DNA of 59,384 bases from Bacteroidales bacterium UBA5287 (GTDB taxonomy: Bacteria > Bacteroidota > Bacteroidia > Bacteroidales > Dysgonomonadaceae): the NCBI GenBank assembly GCA_002411345.1, contig DHSL01000038.1, positions 1-59,384 of the forward strand, written 5' to 3'. This document shows positions 44,302 through 53,739 of the stretch, piece after piece. Position 1 is the stretch's first letter; every line of letters begins with the position of its first letter. A program made the translations under genes and the position numbers. The notes beneath the pieces were generated by a model. It made no database searches. It had not been told where the DNA came from and saw nothing but the letters and a program-made list of their open reading frames with translations.

Positions 44302-44486
44302 ACGATTAAATTAATATAAAAAAGAAAAACGGGTTTTTTTTTCAAATAATTTTCACAATTAAAGATAAAATGTTATATTAGTGGCAGCACAACTAAAAAA
44401 AGCCACCATTTTTAAAACAAAATCTAAGTAGAATATGTTTTATTGATTAATTATTTAAGTGTAATACAAACTATAATTTATTGAGT

Positions 44487-45875
44487 ATGACAACAACTGA
44501 AAAAACAAATGCCAAGTCTAAGACTAAAGCCAAATCATCAGGCACTTCTAAAAGTTCAAAAAAGAATTTTATACTAGATACTAATGTAATTCTTCATGAT
44601 TACAAATGTCTGGACAACTTTGAAGAAAATGATATTTATATTCCTTTCATAGTATTGGAAGAACTCGATAAATTCAAGAAGGGAAGTGAGCAGATAAACT
44701 TCAATGCGAGAGCTTTTGTAAGAGATCTTGATTTGATTACTGATGACGATTTATTTAAAAATGGAGCCGATTTGGGTGTCGGCAGAGGTAAATTATATAT
44801 AGTCAGCAGTCCTTTGAACAATGAAATAATTAACGAGGCATTTCCTGACAGGATGACTGATAACCGGATTCTTGCAACCGTTATGGAAACAATACAAAAG
44901 AATCCAAATATGAAAACCATTCTGGTTTCGAAAGATATAAACCTAAGAATGAAAGCTCGTTCACTTGGTGTTGTTGCAGAAGATTATATAAATGACAAAG
45001 TCACCAATATTGATTTATTTAATCGCGGAGAATCTGTTTATGAAGGAATCGATCCGGATTTGATTGATCTTATTTATTCTCAAAATGGTGGTGTAGAATT
45101 CAGTTTATTTACTTTCAAAGAAACGATAATTCCTAATCAATGTTTTATTCTGCGAAGTGAAAGGAATAGTGTGCTTGCTCGTTATAATCCTTTTACTGAT
45201 AAGATTGTTAAAGTCGAAAAGGAAACAAATTTTGGTATTCAACCCCGTAATGCTGAGCAAGCTTTTGCGTTTGAGGTGTTAGACGACCCAAACATCAGAC
45301 TAGTGGGTATTACAGGAAAAGCAGGTACAGGGAAAACACTTTTAGCATTAGCCTCGGCTTTTAAACAAAATAAAATATACCGACAGATTCTGCTTGCACG
45401 TCCCATTGTTTCATTGTCTAATAAAGATTTAGGTTTTTTGCCGGGCGACGAAAAACAAAAGATTGCACCATATATGCAACCACTGTTTGATAATCTGAAT
45501 GTTATCAAGGCTCAGCTTGGAAGTAACAGTTCAGAAATACGTATTATTGACGAAATGCAAAAATCAGGTCAACTGGAAATTGAAGCACTTGCCTTTATTC
45601 GCGGAAGAAGTTTGTCGGACACATTTTGTATTATTGATGAAGCACAGAATCTGACACCTCACGAGGTGAAGACTATCATTACACGTGCCGGCGAGAACAC
45701 CAAAATGATATTTACCGGTGATTTACAGCAAATTGACTCTCCATATCTGGATGCTCAATCTAACGGATTAGCTTATATGATTGACAAGATGAATGGTCAA
45801 AACATATTTGCTCATGTCAATTTGGTGAAGGGAGAACGTAGCGAACTTTCGGAATTGGCAAGCAACTTATTATAA
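44487..45875 (+). CDS. PhoH-family protein with N-terminal PIN domain
   Basis: The 462-residue protein joins a PIN ribonuclease domain to a PhoH ATPase domain. The PIN segment has FILDTNVILHDYKC, EELDKFK and DNRILATVM. The PhoH segment has Walker A GITGKAGTGKTLL, Walker B FCIIDEAQNLTPHE and TGDLQQIDSP. This PhoH2-type fusion unwinds and cleaves RNA in other bacteria. A TTG at 44481 is in frame, but the ATG at 44487 is the likely start. The N-terminal 25 residues are Lys/Thr/Ser-rich and probably disordered. Monocistronic, with a terminator downstream. Confidence 0.93.
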   Translation: MTTTEKTNAKSKTKAKSSGTSKSSKKNFILDTNVILHDYKCLDNFEENDIYIPFIVLEELDKFKKGSEQINFNARAFVRDLDLITDDDLFKNGADLGVGRGKLYIVSSPLNNEIINEAFPDRMTDNRILATVMETIQKNPNMKTILVSKDINLRMKARSLGVVAEDYINDKVTNIDLFNRGESVYEGIDPDLIDLIYSQNGGVEFSLFTFKETIIPNQCFILRSERNSVLARYNPFTDKIVKVEKETNFGIQPRNAEQAFAFEVLDDPNIRLVGITGKAGTGKTLLALASAFKQNKIYRQILLARPIVSLSNKDLGFLPGDEKQKIAPYMQPLFDNLNVIKAQLGSNSSEIRIIDEMQKSGQLEIEALAFIRGRSLSDTFCIIDEAQNLTPHEVKTIITRAGENTKMIFTGDLQQIDSPYLDAQSNGLAYMIDKMNGQNIFAHVNLVKGERSELSELASNLL

Positions 45876-45905
45876 AGAATCACAAGTTGTAAACTTTTTA
45901 ATGTA

Positions 45906-45938
45906 AGCGTATTGCTTAAATAAAGTAATACGCTTTTT
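45906..45938 (+). terminator. Intrinsic terminator of the phoH-like gene
   Basis: AGCGTATTGCTT pairs with its near-complement AAGTAATACGCT (12 bp, one G-U), followed by TTTTT. It starts 30 nt after the stop codon. Confidence 0.9.
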
Positions 45939-45976
45939 ATGATGTACTACACTGCTCTCCTTTACACAGAAATTAT

Positions 45977-45984
45977 TATCTTTG
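45977..45984 (+). promoter_or_regulatory. Putative -7 element of the hisS operon
   Basis: TATCTTTG matches TAnnTTTG, 23 nt upstream of the hisS ATG. No clear -33 TTTG. Confidence 0.5.
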
Positions 45985-46007
45985 CATTCCAATAAAGATA
46001 AAGAATA

Positions 46008-47375
46008 ATGCAGAAACCATCCATTCCAAAAGGAACAAGGGATTTTTCGCCTGAAGAGATGGCGAAAAGAAATTATATATTTAATACGATAACTGATGTT
46101 TATCATCTCTTTGGCTTTCATCAGATAGAGACTCCGGCAATGGAAAATCTTTCTACACTGATGGGGAAATATGGCGAAGAGGGAGATAAACTATTGTTCA
46201 AAATTCTTAACTCAGGCGATTTTCTATCGAGCATGGATGCCGATGATATTACTGAAGGTAATTCGGTAAAAACAGCTAACAAAATATCGGAAAAAGGTTT
46301 GCGATATGACTTGACTGTTCCATTTGCGCGTTATGTAGTGATGCATCGAAACGAGATATCTTTTCCATTTAAAAGGTATCAGATACAACCTGTATGGAGA
46401 GCAGACAGACCTCAGAAAGGGCGTTATCGCGAATTCTTTCAGTGTGATGCTGATATAGTAGGTTCAAATTCATTATTAAATGAGGTTGAACTCATTCAAA
46501 TAATGGATGAGGTTTTTTCTCGATTTGGAGTTAGGGTAAGCATCAAACTGAATAATCGTAAAATATTGTCAGGTATTGCTGAAATAATTGGCGAGGCTGA
46601 AAAAGTTACAGATATAACAGTGGCCATCGATAAGTTGGATAAAATCGGATTGGAAAATGTGAATAAGGAACTTGCGGAAAAAGGTATTTCTGAAGAAGCC
46701 ATCAGGAGGTTAGAGCCAGTCATCATGCTAAAAGGCAACAATATAGAAAAATTAGAGACGCTAAAAGAAGTTCTTTCTGAATCTGAAACGGGTCTGAAGG
46801 GAATTGAGGAACTTAAATATGTTCTTCAGAAAACCTCTATTCTTAAGACACGAAACGAATTGGAACTAGATTTGACATTAGCACGGGGACTTAATTATTA
46901 TACGGGTTGTATTTTTGAAGTAAAAGCATTGGATGTGGAGATCGGAAGTATCACAGGTGGTGGAAGATATGATAATCTAACAGGAATTTTTGGTATGCCT
47001 GATGTTTCTGGAGTTGGTATTTCTTTTGGAGCCGACCGTATTTTCGATGTATTAAACCAACTCGACAGATATCCGGAAAACGCTTCGCATGGATCTGATG
47101 TGCTGTTTGTCAATTTCGGCGAAACTGAAACCGATCATATTTTGCCCATTCTTATGGAATTAAGAAAGGATGGAGTTCATGCAGAAATCTATCCCGAATC
47201 TGCTAAACTAAAAAAGCAAATGTCATATGCAGATACAAATAAAATTCCATTTGTTGCCATCATTGGTGAAAATGAAATAGCTGAACGAAAGGTTACATTG
47301 AAAAACATGAAAACCGGAGAACAGCTATTGGTAAGTGTTGAAGAATTGAAAGAGAAAATCATTGCAAAGTATTAA
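46008..47375 (+). CDS. hisS: Histidyl-tRNA synthetase
   Basis: This class II enzyme charges tRNA-His. The 455-residue product shows motif 1 PKGTRDFSPEEMAKR, LRYDLTVPFARYV, motif 2 RADRPQKGRYREFFQCDADI, the histidine-A loops GLNYYTGCIFEV and GGGRYDNL, motif 3 GVGISFGADRI, and a C-terminal anticodon-binding domain. It heads an operon with an ABC-F gene 3 nt downstream and an acyltransferase gene. Confidence 0.97.
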   Translation: MQKPSIPKGTRDFSPEEMAKRNYIFNTITDVYHLFGFHQIETPAMENLSTLMGKYGEEGDKLLFKILNSGDFLSSMDADDITEGNSVKTANKISEKGLRYDLTVPFARYVVMHRNEISFPFKRYQIQPVWRADRPQKGRYREFFQCDADIVGSNSLLNEVELIQIMDEVFSRFGVRVSIKLNNRKILSGIAEIIGEAEKVTDITVAIDKLDKIGLENVNKELAEKGISEEAIRRLEPVIMLKGNNIEKLETLKEVLSESETGLKGIEELKYVLQKTSILKTRNELELDLTLARGLNYYTGCIFEVKALDVEIGSITGGGRYDNLTGIFGMPDVSGVGISFGADRIFDVLNQLDRYPENASHGSDVLFVNFGETETDHILPILMELRKDGVHAEIYPESAKLKKQMSYADTNKIPFVAIIGENEIAERKVTLKNMKTGEQLLVSVEELKEKIIAKY

Positions 47376-47378
47376 TAG

Positions 47379-49313
47379 ATGATTTCAATTGATAATCTGA
47401 CAGTTGAATTTGGTGGATTTACGTTGCTCAACGAAATATCGTTTGTCCTGAACAAGAATGAACGCATTGCGCTGGTCGGAAAAAATGGAACAGGTAAATC
47501 AACATTAATGAAAATTATTGCCGGAATTCAACAACCAACAAATGGTACAGTTTCTTATCCTAAAGGTGTCAGTATAGGGTATCTGCCCCAGCAAATGAAA
47601 CTGAACGATTCACGAACAGTAAAAGATGAAGCTGCTCAAGCGTTTGAACATCTACATAAGATGCAAGAAGATCTTGAGAAACTTCATCGGCAAATGACTG
47701 TACGTACGGATTACGAATCCGAGGAATATACTGAAATTATTCAAAGGGCTACCGATTTACAGGAATTACTTCTGATGTCGGGTGTCAATAATTTTGAGGC
47801 AGAAATTGAGAAAACCCTCTTAGGTTTGGGTTTTACTCACAATGATTTTAATAGATATACTAACGAGTTCAGTGGGGGTTGGCGAATGCGTATTGAATTG
47901 GCAAAAATATTGCTACAAGCGCCAGATGTTTTGTTATTGGACGAACCCACCAACCACCTTGATATTGAGTCTATTCAGTGGCTTGAGAACTTTTTGACTA
48001 CTCACTCAAATGCAGTAATTCTTGTTTCGCATGACAGAGCTTTTCTGGACGCGGTAACAAACAGAACAATTGAAATCCAGCTTGGTAATGCGCATGACTA
48101 CAAAGTTAATTATACAAAATATGTAGAACTTCGAAAAGAACGTCGGGAGCAACAATTGCGCGCATACGAAAATCAACGTAAGCAAATACAAGAAACACAG
48201 GATTTTATAGAACGTTTCCGCTACAAACCTACCAAATCCAATCAGGTACAATCTCGCATTAAACAGCTAGAAAAAATCGAGTTGATAGAAGTGGATGAAG
48301 TAGATAACTCACGTTTAAACTTGAAGTTCCCCCCTGCCCCACATTCGGGTGCTTATCCGGTTATCATGCAAGATGTCGCCAAAAGATATGGGGATCACCT
48401 GGTTTTCTCTAATGTAAACATTACCATTGAACGAGGTGATAAAATTGCTTTTGTGGGAAAGAATGGCGAGGGTAAGTCTACCTTGGTTAAATGCATCATG
48501 GAACAGATTGAGCATGAGGGGAAATTAAAGCTTGGTCATAATGTTATCATTGGGTATTTCGCCCAAAACCAAGCTCAACTTATGGACGAAAATCAAACTG
48601 TTTTTGAAACCATCGATAATGTAGCTGTTGGAGATATTCGCACTAAAATCCGTGACATTTTAGGTGCTTTCATGTTTGGTGGTGAGGCATCGGACAAGAA
48701 AGTGAAAGTGTTATCGGGTGGCGAAAGAAGTCGACTTGCTATGATTCGCTTGCTACTACAACCCGTAAATCTGCTAATCTTGGATGAGCCCACCAATCAC
48801 CTTGATATACCATCAAAAGATGTATTAAAAAAGGCTATCAGAGAATTTGATGGTACAGCCATCATCGTATCACACGACCGCGATTTTCTCAATGATTTGG
48901 TTACTAAAGTATATGAATTTGGTGGAGGAAAAGTCACTGAACATTTGGGAGGTATCTATGAATTTCTTTCTAAAAAGAAAATAAGCAATCTCCGTGAACT
49001 CGAGGCTTCCACAACGATACCGACTCCAGTTGTACAAGAAGAGCAAGTTACAGAGCAATCCAAATTGTCGTATCAAGAGCAGAAAGAGTTTAATAGACAA
49101 ATACGTAAGCTGGAAAAGCAGATTGAAGAATCTGAAAAGCAAATTGAGACATTAGAAAGTAAACTGAAGGAAATAGAAAGTCAACTCTCTTTACCCGAAA
49201 AAGCTTACGATTCAGAGCTCTTTAAACAATACAATGAAACGAAAGACAAAATAACCCTTACAATGAACAAATGGGAGCGTCTGACGTTAGAATTAGAAGG
49301 AAAAAAAGAGTGA
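47379..49313 (+). CDS. ABC-F family ATPase (Uup-like)
   Basis: The 644-residue cytoplasmic protein has two ABC domains in one chain and no membrane part. Walker A motifs are GKNGTGKST and GKNGEGKST; signature motifs are FSGGWRMR and LSGGERSR; both sites have LLLDEPTNHLD or LILDEPTNHLD. The C-terminus (about 560-640) is a charged coiled coil like that of Uup. ABC-F proteins act on the ribosome E-site or in ribosome rescue and assembly. A drug-resistance role is not indicated. It starts 3 nt after hisS, so the pair is tightly coupled. Confidence 0.95.
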   Translation: MISIDNLTVEFGGFTLLNEISFVLNKNERIALVGKNGTGKSTLMKIIAGIQQPTNGTVSYPKGVSIGYLPQQMKLNDSRTVKDEAAQAFEHLHKMQEDLEKLHRQMTVRTDYESEEYTEIIQRATDLQELLLMSGVNNFEAEIEKTLLGLGFTHNDFNRYTNEFSGGWRMRIELAKILLQAPDVLLLDEPTNHLDIESIQWLENFLTTHSNAVILVSHDRAFLDAVTNRTIEIQLGNAHDYKVNYTKYVELRKERREQQLRAYENQRKQIQETQDFIERFRYKPTKSNQVQSRIKQLEKIELIEVDEVDNSRLNLKFPPAPHSGAYPVIMQDVAKRYGDHLVFSNVNITIERGDKIAFVGKNGEGKSTLVKCIMEQIEHEGKLKLGHNVIIGYFAQNQAQLMDENQTVFETIDNVAVGDIRTKIRDILGAFMFGGEASDKKVKVLSGGERSRLAMIRLLLQPVNLLILDEPTNHLDIPSKDVLKKAIREFDGTAIIVSHDRDFLNDLVTKVYEFGGGKVTEHLGGIYEFLSKKKISNLRELEASTTIPTPVVQEEQVTEQSKLSYQEQKEFNRQIRKLEKQIEESEKQIETLESKLKEIESQLSLPEKAYDSELFKQYNETKDKITLTMNKWERLTLELEGKKE

Positions 49314-49346
49314 AAATTCACAAAACTGCCTTTAAAATCAAAGAAA

Positions 49347-49883
49347 ATGAGATTTAGTAAATGGCTATTAAATTTATTGGGTTGGAAAACAGATAACGTA
49401 CAATTTGATGTTCCCAAATGTGTGATTGCTTTGGCTCCACACACCAGTAATTGGGATTTCGTAATTGGCAAACTAGCATATAGCTCACTTGGAAGAAAAG
49501 CTTATTTTCTGATAAAGAAAGAATGGTTTTTTTTCCCTTTCAACTTATTTTTTAGCAGCATTGGAGGCATTTCAACCAATAGAAGTGCACATACGTCAAT
49601 GACAGATAAAATGGCTGAAGAATTCCGAAATCGAGATAGATTCCAACTGGCCATCACACCCGAAGGAACTCGTAAAGCTAATTCTGAATGGAAAAAAGGT
49701 TTCTATTATATCGCTTTAAAAGCCAATGTCCCAATTTTGTTGGTTGGTTTAGACTATAAAACAAAACGAGCTTTGTGGCTCGGCTTATTCAATCCCACAG
49801 GAGATTACGATACAGACATTATCAAGATCAAGTCTTATTTCCAAGGTTTACAAGGCAAACATCCTAAACAGTTTGCCTTTTAA
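49347..49883 (+). CDS. 1-Acyl-glycerol-3-phosphate acyltransferase-like protein
   Basis: The 178-residue product has the PlsC-family H-x4-D motif HTSNWDF and a downstream PEGTRKANSEWKKGF. It has one hydrophobic stretch that could dip into the membrane. It is shorter than PlsC proper and belongs to the small acyltransferase group, so the acceptor (a lysophospholipid, ornithine lipid or other) is uncertain. It lies 33 nt after the ABC-F gene, last of the hisS operon. Confidence 0.87.
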   Translation: MRFSKWLLNLLGWKTDNVQFDVPKCVIALAPHTSNWDFVIGKLAYSSLGRKAYFLIKKEWFFFPFNLFFSSIGGISTNRSAHTSMTDKMAEEFRNRDRFQLAITPEGTRKANSEWKKGFYYIALKANVPILLVGLDYKTKRALWLGLFNPTGDYDTDIIKIKSYFQGLQGKHPKQFAF

Positions 49884-49969
49884 ACAACCTTCATTTAGTC
49901 ACAATCAACCATTTGCTATTTATCCACGTTTCGGACAAACTACTTTATTTTTTCAGATAACAAACTTTA

Positions 49970-50971
49970 TTATCCTTTATAATCATATCCCCATTTTAAA
50001 TACACTGCGCCCCATGTAAATCCTGCGCCAAAAGCTGTAAGAATAAGATTGTCGCCTTTATGCAGTTGGGATTCCAATTCCCATAAACATAATGGTATTG
50101 TGCCCGCGCTGGTATTTCCGTATTTTTGAATATTTATCATCACCTTTTCGTGAGGAATTCCTGTCCTTTGAATGGTAGCATCAATGATTCTAAGATTAGC
50201 CTGATGTGGCACCAACCAAGTTACATCATCGGGAGTAAGATTGTTATTCTCCATTATCTTGACAGAAACATCCGCCATATTTGTAACAGCATATTTAAAT
50301 ACGATCTTACCATCTTGATGTACAAAGTGCTCTCTATTGTTTATTGTTTCTGCTGTTGCCGGAAATTTACTTCCGCCGGCCTTCATTTGTAAAGGTGCGT
50401 AACCAACCCCATCAGTATGAAGTAATGCATCCATTACTCCAATATTTTCATATGTCGGTTCAATCAATACTGCTCCTACCGCATCACCAAACAATGGACA
50501 AGTATTTCTGTCGGTATAATCCGTGATTGAAGACATTTTATCTCCTGCAATCAAGATGACTTTTTTGTATCTGCCCGAAAGTATCAGCCCTTCACAGACT
50601 TGTAACCCAAAAATGAAGCCACTGCATGCCGCTTCCATATCAAAACAGAATGCATTTTTTATACCATTGTTTTCTGCAACAATTGATGCTGCAGACGGGA
50701 AAATGTGATCAGGTGTAGAAGTTGCAAAAACTACTGCATCTACATCTTGAGGATGAGTATTTGTTTTCTTCAACAGATCAATAACCGCTTTTGTGCCAAG
50801 TTCCGAAATTCCTCGTTCTTTTCCTTTAAGAATTCGACGTTCTTTGATTCCTACGCGAGTTGTTATCCACTCATCGCTGGTATCAACCATTTTTGATATT
50901 TCATCGTTTGTGAGCACATAATCAGGTATGGCAGCACTGATACCGGTAACTACAGCATGCATTTTTTTCAT
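49970..50971 (-). CDS. fabH: 3-Oxoacyl-ACP synthase III
   Basis: FabH condenses an acyl-CoA starter with malonyl-ACP to start fatty-acid synthesis. From the ATG at 50971 the product is 333 residues, the family length; the longer frame to 51025 adds 18 unusual residues. The catalytic triad is in view: Cys in EAACSGFIFG, His in VPHQANLR and Asn in YGNTSAGTI. It is last in the DUF177-rpmF-fabH row; plsX, often between rpmF and fabH, is missing here. Confidence 0.96.
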   Translation of the reverse strand: MKKMHAVVTGISAAIPDYVLTNDEISKMVDTSDEWITTRVGIKERRILKGKERGISELGTKAVIDLLKKTNTHPQDVDAVVFATSTPDHIFPSAASIVAENNGIKNAFCFDMEAACSGFIFGLQVCEGLILSGRYKKVILIAGDKMSSITDYTDRNTCPLFGDAVGAVLIEPTYENIGVMDALLHTDGVGYAPLQMKAGGSKFPATAETINNREHFVHQDGKIVFKYAVTNMADVSVKIMENNNLTPDDVTWLVPHQANLRIIDATIQRTGIPHEKVMINIQKYGNTSAGTIPLCLWELESQLHKGDNLILTAFGAGFTWGAVYLKWGYDYKG

Positions 50972-51044
50972 AATAAGCTTATTTAAATAAAAATGCCCTG
51001 AAAGAACAAAGTTTTCCAGGGGCATTTATTTATATCACAAGGTT

Positions 51045-51230
51045 TTATACTGTTGCGCTTTTGTCAATAGCTAATTTACCTCTGTAATAACCACATTCAC
51101 CGCAAACGGTGTGATAAATATGCCAAGCGCCACAATTAGGGCAAATTGCCATAGTAGGCATTTTAGCATGATCGTGTGATCTTCTTTTTCCTTGTCTTTG
51201 TGAAGACTGTCTTCGTTTTGGATGTGCCAT
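51045..51230 (-). CDS. rpmF: 50S ribosomal protein L32
   Basis: The 61-residue protein has the L32 start MAHPKRRQSSQRQGKRRSH and a zinc ribbon with two CxxC pairs (CPNC and CGEC). It lies 27 nt after the DUF177 gene and about 70 nt before the fabH start. This DUF177-rpmF-fatty-acid gene order is widely conserved. Confidence 0.97.
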   Translation of the reverse strand: MAHPKRRQSSQRQGKRRSHDHAKMPTMAICPNCGAWHIYHTVCGECGYYRGKLAIDKSATV

Positions 51231-51257
51231 TTTGTATATTATTTTACACTGTTATTA

Positions 51258-51851
51258 TTAATTATCTTCAAAATTCAGATCCTTTAAAGCATCCCATCTT
51301 GGATCTGTTTTTATATCATCTTTACCATCATCATTGAAAGTAATATCTTCATCCAACGGAACATCATCTATTTCATCATCGTCATCATCGTCGATGCTTT
51401 TCGCTTGATGTTTATGGAATTTGGAAGCCATTAATCGATTACATTTCCCCGCTTCGTGTACATGTTTTATTGGAATATTCAACGCTATGAATTCATATAA
51501 AAACCATGCAATATTTATTTCACCTTCCGCTTCAGGGATGATTATCACTTCATCACTTTCTTCTGAATATTCCTCACCCAATTTTACGATCAGTCTATTC
51601 TGAGTATCAATCTCTTGATCCATTTCATCAAGACATCTATCGCAAGGTATTTGAACTATACCTTTCAGGTCGAAATCAAATTCAAAACTTGATAGAGTTT
51701 TTGTTACCGTCAGCTCCACCTTCACATTGCCTTTTTTTACTTCATCGCCATCTATTGCGTCGAAGTATTTTTTATCCAATTCGTAAGCATACTCATGCTT
51801 TCCGGGAGAAAGGCTTTTCAGAGAAATATTATATAAACTGAATTTCGCCAC
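51258..51851 (-). CDS. DUF177 / YceD-family protein
   Basis: The 197-residue product contains the family core with a CxxC pair in IPCDRCLDEMDQEI and FDFDLKGIV. Its C-terminus is very acidic (SIDDDDDDEIDDVPLDEDI). YceD proteins are encoded next to rpmF and, in plants and bacteria, are linked to 23S rRNA processing and accumulation. It is the first gene of the row with rpmF and fabH. Confidence 0.9.
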   Translation of the reverse strand: MAKFSLYNISLKSLSPGKHEYAYELDKKYFDAIDGDEVKKGNVKVELTVTKTLSSFEFDFDLKGIVQIPCDRCLDEMDQEIDTQNRLIVKLGEEYSEESDEVIIIPEAEGEINIAWFLYEFIALNIPIKHVHEAGKCNRLMASKFHKHQAKSIDDDDDDEIDDVPLDEDITFNDDGKDDIKTDPRWDALKDLNFEDN

Positions 51852-51874
51852 AATTTTTCAAAATAAAGCGGTGC

Positions 51875-51882
51875 AAAGGTAG
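51875..51882 (-). promoter_or_regulatory. Putative -7 element of the DUF177-rpmF-fabH unit
   Basis: The minus strand reads TACCTTTG, an exact match, 23 nt upstream of the DUF177 start. Confidence 0.5.
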
Positions 51883-51935
51883 TAAAAATTTTCTTTCCAC
51901 CTATGTTTTTTATCTTTAAATCTCTAATAGTCTTT

Positions 51936-53039
51936 TTAAGCTTTGTATTTTTCTGCTGCCTGTAAAACGATAGATTGCATTTCATCAAAATGTTTTTCCA
52001 ATTCCTGCAGGAACTTAAACTGAGCACGACTACGAACAATATTATGTTCTGCATACTCAATTTTATAATACGTGTCGCCATCAAGATAATCCGTAAAGAA
52101 GCGTACTGTTTGCATATATGTAAGCAGTTTTGCACCAAAAGCCAGATTTTCTATTTCTCCTTGTGTAAGAAATGAAGTCGCATTTTGCAAATAGCCCTCA
52201 GCATAACCTCTAAAAATGTCCAAATCCAATTGAATATTATTCAAATCCTTATCATCTTCCGCACCTTTATTTGCACCAGTGCGAATAAAGTCGCCAAAAT
52301 CAGAAAGCACATAACCAGGCATTACTGTATCCAAGTCGACTACACACAAAACTTCATCATTAGAATTAAAGAGAATATTATTCACTTTTGTATCACAATG
52401 ATTGGTTCTTTTAGGAAGTTTTCCTTCGCGATACATTCTTTCCGCTTTGCACATATCCTCAGCACGCGCTTCAATTTCATTTACCAAATCCTGCACAGAA
52501 GAAAGTCTCCCTGCTTTATTTTCATTAACTGATTGTCTAAAAGACTCCAATCGCGTTTCCATATTATGGAAATTAGGGATCGTTTCAAACAAAGGGCCTC
52601 CCGGAAGATCAGCCAGCATTTTTTGAAAATCACCGAATGCCAAACCTGCCCTATTTGCAAGTATCGGATTAATATCATCATAGCTTTTACTATCTTTTAT
52701 AAAGATAGTCATTCGCCAATAATTTCCATCTTCATCCTGATAAAAAAGCTTATCATTAGTAGTTGAAACTAGTGTCAACACTTTTCTATCTATATCCTCT
52801 GCACCTCTTTCTACAAGTTTTTTGCGAATATGATCTGTTACACGTTTTATATTATTTTGCAGCTGTTCAACATCTTTAAAAATAGAATGATTAATACGTT
52901 GAAGGACATATTCATTATCCTCTGTTACAACACGATACGAATCATTTATGTGTCCAGCGCCAAGTGGTTTAATAAGAAGATTTTCTTTTGAGTTTGTAAA
53001 TTGTGATACGATCTCCACCAATTTATGAGTATCTTGCAT
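51936..53039 (-). CDS. APH-fold phosphotransferase, likely sugar kinase (NahK-like)
   Basis: The 367-residue cytoplasmic protein has the aminoglycoside-phosphotransferase kinase fold with the catalytic loop HCDTKVNNILF and metal-binding VVDLDTVMPG, and N-lobe LIKPLGAGHINDSYRV. In Bacteroidales such proteins resemble N-acetylhexosamine 1-kinases rather than drug-modifying enzymes. It lies 28 nt after the CBM9-like gene and shares its promoter. Substrate not proven. Confidence 0.85.
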   Translation of the reverse strand: MQDTHKLVEIVSQFTNSKENLLIKPLGAGHINDSYRVVTEDNEYVLQRINHSIFKDVEQLQNNIKRVTDHIRKKLVERGAEDIDRKVLTLVSTTNDKLFYQDEDGNYWRMTIFIKDSKSYDDINPILANRAGLAFGDFQKMLADLPGGPLFETIPNFHNMETRLESFRQSVNENKAGRLSSVQDLVNEIEARAEDMCKAERMYREGKLPKRTNHCDTKVNNILFNSNDEVLCVVDLDTVMPGYVLSDFGDFIRTGANKGAEDDKDLNNIQLDLDIFRGYAEGYLQNATSFLTQGEIENLAFGAKLLTYMQTVRFFTDYLDGDTYYKIEYAEHNIVRSRAQFKFLQELEKHFDEMQSIVLQAAEKYKA

Positions 53040-53067
53040 ATTTGAATGTATATATATTAGTTAGTAA

Positions 53068-53721
53068 TTATTCATTTTCCAGTTCAAGCAACCCAAAGAA
53101 CTTAGGTTGATGAAAATCAGGCTTTTCTGTTTCGATAGGACTCCAGCTTAAGAAATGTGGTTCTGGTGTTTCATCACCACACTTATAGAAATTTCCTCTG
53201 ATATTTTGACCCGCTAATGATTCATCCTGTTGAAAGCCCAGCGCACTTTTTGGAATTTCGAGATAAAGTGACCAATCACTTACTTCCGTGTCATTTTGAT
53301 ATCTGTGATATATGGTAGAAAAACGGAAAATACCAGGCATTTGGTCCGTCAGTTTCACAGCTGTATCTCTTGAAAAACGTTTCGAAGCCAGCAGAGTTCC
53401 CAACGCGTTACACTCAAAATTCCTGTATTCTTGTTCTCCTTCACGTTGCATAAAAAACTCCACACAACTATCCTCCCAAACAGATTCAAAGTCTTTGGTG
53501 TTAACAGCTCTCAATTGTTCACCCTCGACTTTATATAATAAGAAAAGATTTTCGTTATCATGAGCAACATGAACAGACACAGGAAGAACTTTAGCAAATT
53601 GATCAGGCCAATTCACTTGATCAATTTTTGTAAATGCACCTACTTCTGAAAGAAATTTCATTCTCTCAGAAATACTCTCGTATTCTTTAATAGGCTGTTT
53701 TGGGATTGAAAGCGTTTTCAT
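53068..53721 (-). CDS. CBM9-like carbohydrate-binding protein without signal peptide
   Basis: The 217-residue product shows the CBM9-like beta-sandwich seen in a Bacteroidales family of about this length. Parts include VHVAHDNENLFLLYKVEG, SVWEDSCVEFFMQ, YRNFECNALGTLLASKR and NFYKCGDETPEPHFLSWSPI. No signal peptide or lipobox is visible, so it should stay in the cytoplasm, which is unusual for a carbohydrate-binding fold. It is followed by the sugar-kinase-like gene and preceded by malQ (82 nt) with an independent promoter. Confidence 0.82.
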   Translation of the reverse strand: MKTLSIPKQPIKEYESISERMKFLSEVGAFTKIDQVNWPDQFAKVLPVSVHVAHDNENLFLLYKVEGEQLRAVNTKDFESVWEDSCVEFFMQREGEQEYRNFECNALGTLLASKRFSRDTAVKLTDQMPGIFRFSTIYHRYQNDTEVSDWSLYLEIPKSALGFQQDESLAGQNIRGNFYKCGDETPEPHFLSWSPIETEKPDFHQPKFFGLLELENE

Positions 53722-53739
53722 TTTATTTTATTTTGTTCT

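Noticed and set aside
51818..52138. Minus-strand open frame with an internal MQNIILFVVVLSLSSC lipoprotein-like segment
   Set aside because: It overlaps the end of the sugar-kinase-like gene and the DUF177 start in another frame. The kinase is clearly real, so the signal-like stretch is a frame artefact of AT-rich DNA.
51936..53039. Aminoglycoside resistance kinase
   Set aside because: The fold is shared with sugar kinases. The context (CBM9-like protein, malQ) and the family in this order point to sugar phosphorylation.
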